A stretch of DNA of 13,700 nucleotides from DATKYV01 sp035528275 (GTDB lineage Bacteria > Acidobacteriota > Terriglobia > UBA7540): the NCBI GenBank assembly GCA_035528275.1, contig DATKYV010000159.1:1-13700 (forward strand), written 5' to 3'. Of this stretch, positions 1-6,812 are shown piece by piece. A model generated the notes under the pieces. It was not told where the DNA came from. It searched no databases and saw nothing but the letters and a program-made list of their open reading frames with translations. Position 1 is the first letter of the stretch. Every line of letters begins with the position of its first letter. Both the position numbers and the translations under genes were made by a program.

Positions 1-99
1 TGGGTTTCCGACGCCGGCAGGAACCCTAATCACCGAAAGTGCAACCGCGCCGGCGATCGCGAGAAGGGCTAAAGCGGGCTGTGATGATGGAATCTTCAA
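1..99 (-). CDS. N-terminus of an unrecognised exported or membrane protein (partial, runs off left edge)
   Basis: A minus-strand reading frame with no stop runs to base 1. I place its start at the TTG at 97-99, because AGAGG (plus-strand cctct, 106-110) lies six bases upstream, a good Shine-Dalgarno match. In-frame GTG codons at 115-117 and 121-123 are alternatives. The 33 visible residues begin LKIPSSQP (first residue Met if the TTG initiates), followed by a hydrophobic stretch ALALLAIAGAVALSVI, typical of a signal peptide or membrane anchor. It lies about 70 bases downstream of the exported TPR gene on the same strand, so co-transcription is likely. The visible part is too short to name a family. 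The start signal and hydrophobic N-terminus are seen; that it is a gene is inference. Confidence 0.45.
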   Translation of the reverse strand, partial: MKIPSSQPALALLAIAGAVALSVIRVPAGVGNP

Positions 100-167
100 T
101 CTCTTCCTCTCGAGCACATGCACCCACTCACGGTTTGGGGACCCGCCATGCCGAGCCCAGCGGAGTC

Positions 168-1118
168 TCAATGTTGCCGGCCTGCAATCCCCGAACTCTT
201 TCGGTCGCTGCGGGCGTGGAGGTCGGCGACGATCTTGAACTCGCGTTCGGCGTCGCTCTTGCGCCCCATCTGCTGGTAGGCCCGCGCCAGCGCGTAGTGG
301 GCCTCCACGTGGTCCGGGACCAGTTCCACCACTTTCTTGAGCTCCGTCTCAGCCTCCGCGAACTGCTTGCGGCCGAGCAGGACGCGCGCCAATCCGTATC
401 GCGCCTGATACCCTTGTGCGTTGATCGCGATTCCTTTTCGGAACAAAGCCTCCGCCGCGTCAAGGTTCCCTCGCCCCAGCTCGATATTTCCGGCCAGCCA
501 ATACGACTCGAAGAAGTTCGGGTGAAACTCTACTTCCTTCTTGAATTCTTCCAGCGCCTCCCGGAGGTTTCCCTGGCTCTGGTACGCGTAGCCCAAGTGG
601 TAGTGGGCCAGCGGGAACTTCGGCGCCTGCGCGAGGACTTTCTTGAATTCCTCGATGGCGGGAAGGGTCTGGTTCAGGTTGTGATAGGCGCGGCCGAGCA
701 GCACGCGCGCCTGAAGGTTGGCGGGCTCGAGGCGCAAGCACGTCTCGAGGGATTTGGCCGCCGCGGCGTTCTTGTTTTCGCTCAGATCGACGAGTGCCAG
801 ATTGAAATGATTCTGGGCAACGCTGGGGTCAAGCTCGATGGCGCGCTGAAACGCCTGGCGAGCCTCGGCGTTCATTCCCATCTTGAAGAGCGCCGCGCCG
901 AGAAGCTGGTGAAGCGGCGACGACCGGGGATACTCGCCGACGGCGCGCCGGGCCTCGGTCACCGCGCGGTCAGTGTGGCCGGTCTGAATCGTCGAGCTAA
1001 TTTGATTGACGAGAGTTTCTTCGCCGGGACGATCCTGAGCCGTGGCAACAGCCGGCTGGCTCAGCAGGAGAAGGAACACCAGAGGAAACAACGCGGCGAG
1101 GGTGCGATTCGGCCTCAC
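168..1118 (-). CDS. Exported tetratricopeptide-repeat protein
   Basis: The product carries a hydrophobic export segment (TLAALFPLVFLLLLSQPAV, then ATAQ as a likely cleavage site) followed by about seven 34-residue TPR units. Recognisable units include LHQLLGAALFKMGMNAEARQ, AHYHLGYAYQSQGNLREALE and AHYALARAYQQMGRKSDAER. TPR arrays are protein-interaction scaffolds, and this one should sit in the periplasm or on the outer membrane side. I prefer the GTG start at 1116-1118, because it gives a compact signal peptide (about 316 residues in total). TTG codons at 1152-1154 and 1167-1169 would add 12 or 17 residues, and none of the three has a strong ribosome binding site. It starts about 80 bases after the kbl stop on the same strand, so it is probably in the same transcript. 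The repeats are unmistakable; the binding partner is unknown. Confidence 0.88.
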   Translation of the reverse strand: MRPNRTLAALFPLVFLLLLSQPAVATAQDRPGEETLVNQISSTIQTGHTDRAVTEARRAVGEYPRSSPLHQLLGAALFKMGMNAEARQAFQRAIELDPSVAQNHFNLALVDLSENKNAAAAKSLETCLRLEPANLQARVLLGRAYHNLNQTLPAIEEFKKVLAQAPKFPLAHYHLGYAYQSQGNLREALEEFKKEVEFHPNFFESYWLAGNIELGRGNLDAAEALFRKGIAINAQGYQARYGLARVLLGRKQFAEAETELKKVVELVPDHVEAHYALARAYQQMGRKSDAEREFKIVADLHARSDRKSSGIAGRQH

Positions 1119-1200
1119 AGAGCGATGGTAGTCGCGGGGAAAGAAGGAAGTCAAACCGCGACGGGGCAAGTTTGCGAGAAGCTCAAGACGCTGAAAGCAG

Positions 1201-2385
1201 TTAGACGATCTTCAGTTTCTTACCCACCGATCCCAGAATCCCCAGCGCGCGCGCGAGCTCTTCTTCCGTGTGCGTAGCGGTGACGATGGTCCGGATGCGC
1301 GCTTTGCCCACGGGCACGGTGGGAAAGCCGATGCTCTGCGCGAAGACTCCCTCGGCGAACAACTGGCGGGAGAATTCGTGGGCCAGCGCCGCGTCGCCGA
1401 CGATAACCGGGGTGATGGGCGTCTCGCTCACGCCGGTGTTGAAGCCGAGCTTCTTCAGACCTTCCTTGAAGTATTGGGTGTTCGCCCAGAGCTTTTCGAG
1501 GCGCTGCGGCTCCTCTTCCATCACCTCGAACGCCGCGATGCACGTCGCGGCGACGGAAGGCGGATGCGAAGTCGAAAACAGGAAGGGTCGGGCGCGGTGG
1601 TAAAGATATTCAATGGTGTCGCGCGTCGAGCAAACGTACCCGCCCAGCGCCCCGACGGCCTTCGACAGCGTCCCCACCTGGATGTCCACGCGGCCGTGCA
1701 GATTGAAGTGGTCCACCGTGCCGCGCCCGTTGCGGCCCAGGACGCCCGAGGCGTGCGCGTCGTCAATCATCATGATGCAGCCATACTTCTCGGCCAGCTC
1801 CACCAATTGCGGCAGCGGAGCGATGTCGCCTTCCATGGAGAAGACGCCGTCGGTGATGAGCAGCTTGCGGCCGGGGTGATTCCGGATCTCCTTCAGGACC
1901 TTTTCGCAAGCCTCGATGTCTTTGTGAGGAAACACCTTGATCTGGGCGCGGGAGAGGCGGCAGCCGTCGATGATAGAAGCGTGGTTGAGCTCGTCGGAGA
2001 CGATGACATCCTCTTTCGAAAGGATGGCCTGCACCGTTCCGGCGTTGGCGGTGAAACCGGACTGGAACACCACCGAGGCCTCGACGTTCTTGAACCGCGC
2101 GATCTTCTCCTCCAGCGCCATGTGCAGCGACATAGTGCCGGCGATGGTGCGCACGGCGCCCGACCCCACGCCGTACTTTTCGACGGCTTCGAGCGCCTTC
2201 TGCTTCAGCTTGGGGTGTGTGGTGAGCCCCAGATAATTGTTGGACGAAAGGTTGATGACCTCGCGCCCGTCGAAGCGCGCCACGGCGCGCTGCTCGGTCT
2301 CCAGAATCCGCAGCTTCTGGTAGAGCTTCTGCTCGCGGAGCTTGTTCAGCTCGTCAGAAAGGTATTGCAGTTGGGCAAGAGGCAT
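1201..2385 (-). CDS. kbl: 2-amino-3-ketobutyrate CoA ligase (glycine C-acetyltransferase)
   Basis: A PLP-dependent alpha-oxoamine synthase. It splits 2-amino-3-ketobutyrate with CoA into glycine and acetyl-CoA, the second step of threonine degradation through threonine dehydrogenase. Counting from the chosen ATG, the PLP lysine is about K242 in TLSKAVGALGGY, the cofactor ring site is DDAHASG (about 208-214), and DELNHASIIDG (about 131-141) and the C-terminal RIRT segment are typical. The length of 394 residues is close to E. coli Kbl (398). The ATG at 2383-2385 was chosen because family members start near this point (MPLAQLQYLSDELN); an upstream ATG at 2433 would add 16 unfamiliar residues and place the start inside an inverted repeat. 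BioF (8-amino-7-oxononanoate synthase) is the main alternative, but the adjacent tdh remnant favours Kbl. Cytoplasmic. Confidence 0.88.
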   Translation of the reverse strand: MPLAQLQYLSDELNKLREQKLYQKLRILETEQRAVARFDGREVINLSSNNYLGLTTHPKLKQKALEAVEKYGVGSGAVRTIAGTMSLHMALEEKIARFKNVEASVVFQSGFTANAGTVQAILSKEDVIVSDELNHASIIDGCRLSRAQIKVFPHKDIEACEKVLKEIRNHPGRKLLITDGVFSMEGDIAPLPQLVELAEKYGCIMMIDDAHASGVLGRNGRGTVDHFNLHGRVDIQVGTLSKAVGALGGYVCSTRDTIEYLYHRARPFLFSTSHPPSVAATCIAAFEVMEEEPQRLEKLWANTQYFKEGLKKLGFNTGVSETPITPVIVGDAALAHEFSRQLFAEGVFAQSIGFPTVPVGKARIRTIVTATHTEEELARALGILGSVGKKLKIV

Positions 2386-2409
2386 GGGAGTACCCTGGAA
2401 GCAAAGAAG

Positions 2410-2441
2410 GTTTAGAGTCGAGAGTTCAGACAACTCTAAAC
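2410..2441. repeat. Inverted repeat in the leader of kbl
   Basis: GTTTAGAGT (2410-2418) is matched by its exact reverse complement ACTCTAAAC (2433-2441), a 9-bp stem with a 14-base loop. Nested inside is a competing stem, AGAGTT (2421-2426) with AACTCT (2432-2437). It lies between the tdh remnant and kbl, 25 bases upstream of the preferred kbl start. There is no T-run, so it is not a standard terminator. Two mutually exclusive hairpins could modulate kbl translation or processing, or this could be a small dispersed repeat. Function unknown. Confidence 0.45.
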
Positions 2442-2453
2442 CCGGCGGCGCCC

Positions 2454-2663
2454 TTAAGGAAGCCCATTCGGATACATCAGCACTTTGCAGGCGTTCCCGG
2501 AGAGCAGGAGTTCCATTCCGTGTTGAAAGTCAGACAAGGGAATGCGGTCGGAAATCAGCGGGGAGATATCGAGCGCGCCGATTTCCGGCACCGCTACTCG
2601 CTGGTATTCCGCACCTGGCTTGGGTTCGGCCTTGACGATCGCCTGCATGGTCGGGGCGGGCAT
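2454..2663 (-). pseudogene. tdh: Internally deleted L-threonine 3-dehydrogenase remnant
   Basis: This 69-codon frame joins the two ends of a threonine dehydrogenase. Its N-terminus, MQAIVKAEPKPGAEYQRVAV then PEIG, matches the first strand of Tdh. Directly after it comes LDISPLISDRIPLSDFQHG and then MELLLSGNACKVLMYP, matching the last part of Tdh (in E. coli Tdh the equivalent is LDLSPIITHRFSIDDFQKG near residue 306). Roughly 280 residues are missing, including all catalytic-zinc and NAD-binding parts, so it cannot be an active dehydrogenase. The join is in frame, near 2570-2578. The ATG at 2661-2663 has AGGA about eight bases upstream; an internal ATG at 2646-2648 is closer to the usual Tdh start. 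Its position just upstream of kbl is the usual tdh-kbl order. It could be a real deletion or an assembly collapse. Confidence 0.8.
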
Positions 2664-2695
2664 GGGAATCCTGGGGTGCAGCCTTCCTCAGCCGA

Positions 2696-2720
2696 GAGAA
2701 ACTGCCTGCCGCAGTCTCTC
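2696..2720. repeat. Hairpin upstream of the tdh remnant
   Basis: GAGAAACTGC (2696-2705) and GCAGTCTCTC (2711-2720) form a 10-bp stem with one mismatch around a five-base loop. It lies in the 130-base gap between the small TPR gene and the tdh remnant. There is no T-run on either side. It could slow transcription or protect an RNA end, but no function can be assigned. Confidence 0.3.
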
Positions 2721-2793
2721 CCTGGCGCCATGATACCACAAGCCGCCGGAGGGCGCTGGGAGGCATGTCGCTGCAATCTGTTTGGGAATTCGC

Positions 2794-3276
2794 TTACTGG
2801 ATCTTTCGCCGGACCTTCTCGATACCCTCTTGGGCGAGGGTGTAGTCGGGAGCGATTTTGAGAGCCTGTTCGAAGTGCTGGCGTGCCTTCCCGTACATCT
2901 CTTTCGCCAGGTAGACGCGACCGAGGTTGTAGTGGGGGTAATAGTAGGATTCGTAGCGCCGCGAGAGGAGCGCCCGCTCGAGCCAGGGTATGGCCTCGTC
3001 GTATTCCCCCTTTTCGATCAGGTACGCTCCGATGTCGTTGTAGGGGTTGCCAAAGTCGGGATCAACCTGGATGGCCTTTTTGCACTCAGCGATGGCCTCG
3101 TCGAGCTTCCCCTGATACCGGTAAGCCCAGCCGAGGAAGGTGTACGCTTCGGCGGTGGGGTGCAGGTCGAGGGAGCGCTTGTAGAGCTCCACGGCCATGT
3201 CGTACTCGCCGCCCATCTGATACTGATAGGCTTCCTTCAGCAGTTCCCAGGCCGATTGGAGTTCTTCAGCGCTCAT
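2794..3276 (-). CDS. Small cytoplasmic TPR protein
   Basis: A 160-residue protein made almost entirely of about four TPR units (for example AEAYTFLGWAYRYQGKLDEA, then PYNDIGAYLIEKGEYDEA, then PHYNLGRVYLAKEMYGKA), followed by a short basic tail VRRKIQ. There is no signal peptide or membrane helix, so it is probably cytoplasmic and mediates protein contacts. I chose the ATG at 3274-3276 (MSAEELQ), which has GAGAGA a few bases upstream; an in-frame ATG at 3304-3306 would add ten residues and start upstream of the predicted transcription start. It is the first gene of the minus-strand run that continues through the tdh remnant and kbl. The TPR assignment is firm; the cellular role is unknown. Confidence 0.88.
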   Translation of the reverse strand: MSAEELQSAWELLKEAYQYQMGGEYDMAVELYKRSLDLHPTAEAYTFLGWAYRYQGKLDEAIAECKKAIQVDPDFGNPYNDIGAYLIEKGEYDEAIPWLERALLSRRYESYYYPHYNLGRVYLAKEMYGKARQHFEQALKIAPDYTLAQEGIEKVRRKIQ

Positions 3277-3295
3277 CGCATTCTCTCGCCCAGTT

Positions 3296-3325
3296 ATCTT
3301 AGGCACAGCCTTCCGGGGAAGTCAA
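3296..3325 (-). promoter_or_regulatory. Candidate sigma-70 type promoter for the minus-strand TPR-tdh-kbl run
   Basis: On the minus strand TTGACT (plus 3320-3325) and TAAGAT (plus 3296-3301) are separated by 18 bases. The first matches the -35 consensus at five of six bases, the second the -10 at four of six. Transcription would begin around 3289, giving a leader of about a dozen bases before the ATG at 3276. This rests on sequence match only. Confidence 0.4.
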
Positions 3326-3402
3326 TCAGCGGACGACCGGTACGTCATGCAGGCTGATTACCATGGCATCCCCATTCTTGCGTATTCACGCCCACTCATC
3401 GG

Positions 3403-3431
3403 TTGCGCCTTCTCTGCCCCGCTGATATGCT
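3403..3431 (+). promoter_or_regulatory. Weak candidate promoter upstream of the MFS transporter
   Basis: TTGCGC (3403-3408) and TATGCT (3426-3431) are separated by 17 bases, about 100 bases before the transporter start and just upstream of the short leader ORF. Both boxes match consensus only partly. Confidence 0.25.
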
Positions 3432-3464
3432 GGCGGCTTTGCGTCACTCCTCGGACGGGGCATC

Positions 3465-3536
3465 ATGAAAAGGTCTGGGATCCTGGCCGCGGCCATCAAC
3501 GCGTTTCTCTGCTCGGAGGTTTCTGGCAATTCATGA
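3465..3536 (+). CDS. Possible 23-residue leader peptide overlapping the transporter start
   Basis: A short ORF begins with ATG at 3465 (MKRSGILAAA...) and ends ...SEVSGNS with TGA at 3534-3536. That stop overlaps the transporter ATG at 3533 in the sequence ATGA, the usual geometry of translational coupling. A G-rich stretch (ggacgggg, 3453-3460) lies four bases before its ATG and could serve as a ribosome binding site. It could be a regulatory leader whose translation feeds ribosomes to the transporter, whose own GGAGG is 13 bases away, a little far. Chance cannot be excluded for an ORF this short. Confidence 0.3.
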   Translation: MKRSGILAAAINAFLCSEVSGNS

Positions 3537-4864
3537 GCAACCGTGCTGAGTCGGACGCCTTTGATGTGGCGGAGGCCGGTGCGCCGGGCGCATCGGCCTC
3601 GCGCGTCCGCTACGCCGTGCTGGCGTTGATCTGTTCCCTCTCGGTCATCACTTATCTCGACCGCGTTTGCATCGCGGGGAGCGCCCCCTACATCACCGAC
3701 GATTTGGGCCTGACTCCCGTCGAGATGGGTGCGGCGTTCAGCGCCTTCGCCATTGCCTACGCGCTCTTCGAAGTGCCGGGCGGCTGGCTGGGCGACCGCA
3801 TCGGCCCGCGCAAAGTTATCTCCCGCATCGTCGTCTGGTGGTCGATGTTCACGGTCTTCACCGGCCTGGTGAACCGCTTGTGGTCGCTCATCACTGTGCG
3901 CTTTCTGTTCGGCGCTGGAGAGGCGGGAATGTACCCGAACTCCGCCAAAGTCTTCTCCCGCTGGATGCCCAAAGTCGAACAAGGCTTCGCGACCGGACTG
4001 ATGTGGATGTTCGGGCGGATGGGCGGGGCGTTCGCGCCGGGACTGGTTGTGTACCTGATTGCCCGCACCGGGTGGCGCGCCACGTTCTGGATCTTCGGCG
4101 TGGTAGGGATGGTCTGGGCGGTGTTCTTCTGGACGTGGTTCCGCGACACCCCGCAGGAGAAAGCCGGCGTCAACGAGGCGGAAATCCGGATCATTCGGGC
4201 TGGCCAAGACGGCCCCCGTCAGCCGACGGGTCACGTCCAGGTGCCCTGGGGACGTTTGCTGCGCAGCAGCAACATGTGGGCCATCGCCTGGATGTATTTC
4301 TGCATGGCCTACGGATGGTACTTCTACATCACGTGGCTGCCGACCTATTTGAAAGCCAAAGGCGCTTCGATGATGCAAGCCGGAATCTATGGCGGGATGC
4401 CGCTGTTTTTCGGCGCAATCGGATGCCTCCTGGGCGGGTTGCTCACGGATTACGTGGTGAAGAAGACCGGCAACCTCAGGAATCGCCGTTATATCGGCTT
4501 TGCGGGATTCTTCCTCGGCTCGATTTGCATGATGGCGAGCGCCTGGATTCGCGACCCGCTGGTGGCGGTGACGGTGATCTCCATGGCCTCCTTCTTCGGC
4601 GATATGACCATGGGCTCCTGCTGGGCAGTCTGCATGGACGTCGGCCACGAGCTGGCGGGCACCGTTTCCGGGATCATGAACATGACGGGGAATTTCGCCG
4701 GTTTCCTTTTCCCCACCGTGACAGGATTCCTCGTCCAGTATTTGGGAAGTTGGGATTTGCCGATTATCGTTTCGAGTGCCATCTTCTTTCTGGGCGCGCT
4801 GCTCTGGCTGCGAATCGATCCCACGGAGTCGGTGATCGCCGAGCCGGAGCGCGCGACCTCATAG
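3533..4864 (+). CDS. MFS transporter, anion:cation symporter (ACS) type, for sugar acids or similar organic anions
   Basis: A 443-residue inner-membrane transporter of the major facilitator superfamily with about 12 membrane helices. The first helix ends ITYLDRVCIAGSAPYI, with the DR pair typical of the ACS family that imports hexuronates, galactonate, glucarate and other organic anions. The loop after helix 2 carries the MFS signature GGWLGDRIGPRK (about 84-95). FLFGAGEAGMYPNSAKVFSRW (split here only by helix ends) is also characteristic of this family. I placed the start at ATG 3533 (MSNRAES), with GGAGG 13 bases upstream; an in-frame ATG at 3347 would add 62 residues of non-family sequence. 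The substrate cannot be read from sequence, though sugar-acid genes elsewhere in the window make a uronate or aldonate plausible. Confidence 0.88.
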   Translation: MSNRAESDAFDVAEAGAPGASASRVRYAVLALICSLSVITYLDRVCIAGSAPYITDDLGLTPVEMGAAFSAFAIAYALFEVPGGWLGDRIGPRKVISRIVVWWSMFTVFTGLVNRLWSLITVRFLFGAGEAGMYPNSAKVFSRWMPKVEQGFATGLMWMFGRMGGAFAPGLVVYLIARTGWRATFWIFGVVGMVWAVFFWTWFRDTPQEKAGVNEAEIRIIRAGQDGPRQPTGHVQVPWGRLLRSSNMWAIAWMYFCMAYGWYFYITWLPTYLKAKGASMMQAGIYGGMPLFFGAIGCLLGGLLTDYVVKKTGNLRNRRYIGFAGFFLGSICMMASAWIRDPLVAVTVISMASFFGDMTMGSCWAVCMDVGHELAGTVSGIMNMTGNFAGFLFPTVTGFLVQYLGSWDLPIIVSSAIFFLGALLWLRIDPTESVIAEPERATS

Positions 4865-4865
4865 C

Positions 4866-4903
4866 CCCGGCCCTCACAAGGCAGTGAATCCCTGAGGGTC
4901 GGG
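4866..4903 (+). terminator. Hairpin after the MFS gene; possible weak terminator or attenuator
   Basis: CCCGGCCCTCA (4866-4876) pairs with TGAGGGTCGGG (4893-4903) over 11 bp with one G-U pair and a 16-base loop, directly after the transporter stop codon. No T-run follows, so it is not a classical intrinsic terminator. It may cause partial termination or stabilise the upstream message before the next gene. Confidence 0.3.
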
Positions 4904-4945
4904 TTCCCCGGGGTCACCAATGTGTCGCTCTGAGGGTTTCCGACG

Positions 4946-5476
4946 ATGAAGAAGATTGTTCGCGCTGTTGTCATCCTCCTGCTGATCGTCAGCAGCGTGC
5001 AGTTGTGGCTGCTGCTGCGCAAGCCTTCGATGCCCTCCCCCGAAACAAGCCCCCAGGCCGCGCAGTCTTTCGATCGCAAGCTGGACGAATTGATCCGGGC
5101 CACCGAACAGGGAATGCCCGGGGAGGTCCGGCTCACGGAGGCGGAGCTGAACTCCAAGATCCAGGCAAAACTTCGGGACTCTCCCATGCCCGCCGGGGCC
5201 GGCACGCTGAAGGCCGCGGTCGTTCATATGGAAGGTGACAAGCTCCAGGCGTTGCTCACCGTCGATCTCAAAGGGGTGGATCTGTACGTGACCTTGGGAG
5301 GGAATTTGACTTTTAAGGATCACGTCGTGGCGCTTGTGCCCTCGGAGGTGAAGATCGGGAGCCATCCCCTGCCCGCCTCGATGCTGGCGGGCAGGCTGAA
5401 CCTCAGTTTGGAAGTCCCGGAAGCGGTGTCGGGGATTCGTGTCGAAAACGGGGAGCTGGTGGCCGAGACGCAGTAG
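4946..5476 (+). CDS. Membrane-anchored small protein of unknown function (YpmS/LmeA-like appearance)
   Basis: A 176-residue protein with a basic N-terminus (MKKIVR) and one hydrophobic helix (about 5-25), so probably anchored in the inner membrane with a periplasmic domain. The domain has LTEAELNSKIQAKL (about 63-76), then alternating strands (AALLTVDLKGV-like, about 101-112), then KIGSHPLPASMLAGRLN (about 136-152). An LTEAELN-type segment followed by strands and a 'G-x-x-PLP' segment resembles the YpmS/DUF2140 or LmeA-like lipid-binding fold; that likeness is by eye and tentative. The ATG at 4946 has GAGGG nine bases upstream. It follows the transporter by 81 bases on the same strand and ends four bases before the convergent epimerase stop. 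Confidence 0.7.
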   Translation: MKKIVRAVVILLLIVSSVQLWLLLRKPSMPSPETSPQAAQSFDRKLDELIRATEQGMPGEVRLTEAELNSKIQAKLRDSPMPAGAGTLKAAVVHMEGDKLQALLTVDLKGVDLYVTLGGNLTFKDHVVALVPSEVKIGSHPLPASMLAGRLNLSLEVPEAVSGIRVENGELVAETQ

Positions 5477-5480
5477 CCGG

Positions 5481-6758
5481 TCAGTGCGCCTCCTTCAATT
5501 GTCGCACAACCTCCATACAGGCCCGTGCCGCGTGGTAGGGGGCTTTCCATTCGCTGGCTTTTTCCCCGGTGATTCTGCCGTCAGTCTCGATCGTGTTGTA
5601 CCACTCGCCATACTCGCGGTCCACGAAATGCTCGAGCGTGTATTGCGCCTGCGAGTTGAACGCCTTCCAGTATTCGGGATTCTGAAAGAGCTGGTAGGCA
5701 TTGAGAAGGCCGACCAACCCTTCGGCCTGCACCCACCAGATCATTCGCTTACTCTCCGGCAGGCCCGCCGCGGGGCCTTCGTCGTAGATGCCGCCGCGTT
5801 CGTGGTCGAAGCCGGCGCGCAGCGTGTGTTCAACCAAAGCGCGTGAGGCCCGCAGGACGTTCTCCGGAATCGCCTCTCCGAGCGCCTCGGCACTCTCCGC
5901 CATCAGCCAGCTCAGTTCGATGTCGTGGCCGTAAGAGCTGGTGTCGGGGCCGGAAGGTTTCCAGTCGTCGGTAAAATAGGGCCGGGCGAAGCCTTGGTCG
6001 GAATCCACGATCTTTTCTGCGAAGATCTTGAGTAACTCCTCGACGCGGGCGCGCACTTTGGCGTCACCGGTGGCCTTGTAGAGTGTGGTGAAGGACTCGA
6101 GCAGATGGATGTGTGTGTTCATGGATTTCCGCCCGCGCGCGCCCAGCGTGTCATCGGCGGAGAGGAATTGCCATTCTTCGCTGAAACCTTCACGGTATCC
6201 GCCGTTCTCGTTGTCGTGCGCCTTGCGGTCAATGAGCCGAAACAGCTCCAACGCTTCTTCGCAGGTCTTGGAGTCGTCGAAGGCGCGCGCGTATTCCGCC
6301 AATCCGTAAAGAGCAAAGCTCTGGCCGTAGAGGTGCTTCTTTCCGTCGCGCACGTTGCCTTGACGGTCCACCAGCCAGTAGAAACCGCCTTGCTGGGAGT
6401 CCCACATCTTCTCTCGCATGAACTTCAGCGTATGCGTGGCAACTTCTTTGTAAGCAGGGTCGGGAAACATCCGGTAGGCGGCGGAAAATGACCACACGAT
6501 GCGCGATTGTTGGACGAGTGATTTTGTTCCCGGCTTGATGGGATTCCCCTTGCGATCCAGCCAGCCGATCATGCCTCCGTACTGGCGGTCGATGGCGTGG
6601 TCAACCCAAAATTTGAGGATGTTCTCTTGCAGTACTTCTTGAAACTCCTTCCCCCAGTCGCGCGATGCGCGTGCCGGTTCCTGAGCCGCCAGCGGAGCGG
6701 CGAGCGATAGAAGGGCAAGAATCAGCGCTGCAAACCGAAGCTGAAGCTTCATTTTCAT
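5481..6758 (-). CDS. Secreted AGE-family epimerase/isomerase, cellobiose 2-epimerase type
   Basis: A 425-residue (alpha/alpha)6-barrel sugar epimerase that interconverts the C2 configuration of a reducing-end sugar. A signal peptide is clear (MKMKLQLRFAALILALLS, then LAAPLAAQ), so it acts in the periplasm or outside. Family motifs in order: QQSRIVWSFSAAYR (R about 86), KSMNTHIHLLESF (about 211-223), SYGHDIELSWLMAE (about 275-288), WWVQAEGLVGLLNAY (about 341-355) and WKAPYHAARACMEV (H about 409). The MNTH, HDIE and WWVQAE motifs are closer to cellobiose 2-epimerases than to N-acylglucosamine 2-epimerases, but substrate specificity is unproven. The start at ATG 6756-6758 gives the best signal peptide; an ATG at 6786-6788 adds ten residues. 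Its stop is four bases from that of the convergent neighbour. Confidence 0.87.
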   Translation of the reverse strand: MKMKLQLRFAALILALLSLAAPLAAQEPARASRDWGKEFQEVLQENILKFWVDHAIDRQYGGMIGWLDRKGNPIKPGTKSLVQQSRIVWSFSAAYRMFPDPAYKEVATHTLKFMREKMWDSQQGGFYWLVDRQGNVRDGKKHLYGQSFALYGLAEYARAFDDSKTCEEALELFRLIDRKAHDNENGGYREGFSEEWQFLSADDTLGARGRKSMNTHIHLLESFTTLYKATGDAKVRARVEELLKIFAEKIVDSDQGFARPYFTDDWKPSGPDTSSYGHDIELSWLMAESAEALGEAIPENVLRASRALVEHTLRAGFDHERGGIYDEGPAAGLPESKRMIWWVQAEGLVGLLNAYQLFQNPEYWKAFNSQAQYTLEHFVDREYGEWYNTIETDGRITGEKASEWKAPYHAARACMEVVRQLKEAH

Positions 6759-6812
6759 TTTCCCCAATCCAAGGCCTGCGCAACGCACAGCCTAGCAGAT
6801 TGCTGAGAAACC

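Noticed and set aside
39..1277. A 412-codon plus-strand open frame over the exported TPR gene
   Set aside because: It is antisense to clear TPR repeats and contains no recognisable domain; long antisense frames are common in GC-rich coding DNA.
1270..2415. A 381-codon plus-strand open frame opposite kbl
   Set aside because: The minus strand encodes an unambiguous PLP enzyme over its full length; the antisense protein is low-complexity and rich in Arg, His and Asp.
3347..3532. N-terminal extension of the MFS transporter from the ATG at 3347
   Set aside because: The extra 62 residues do not resemble the family, span the likely promoter region, and lack a ribosome binding site; the ATG at 3533 fits the normal start.
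3386..4648. A 420-codon minus-strand open frame opposite the MFS transporter
   Set aside because: The plus strand has membrane helices and MFS signatures; the antisense product is His/Arg/Ala-rich with no domain.
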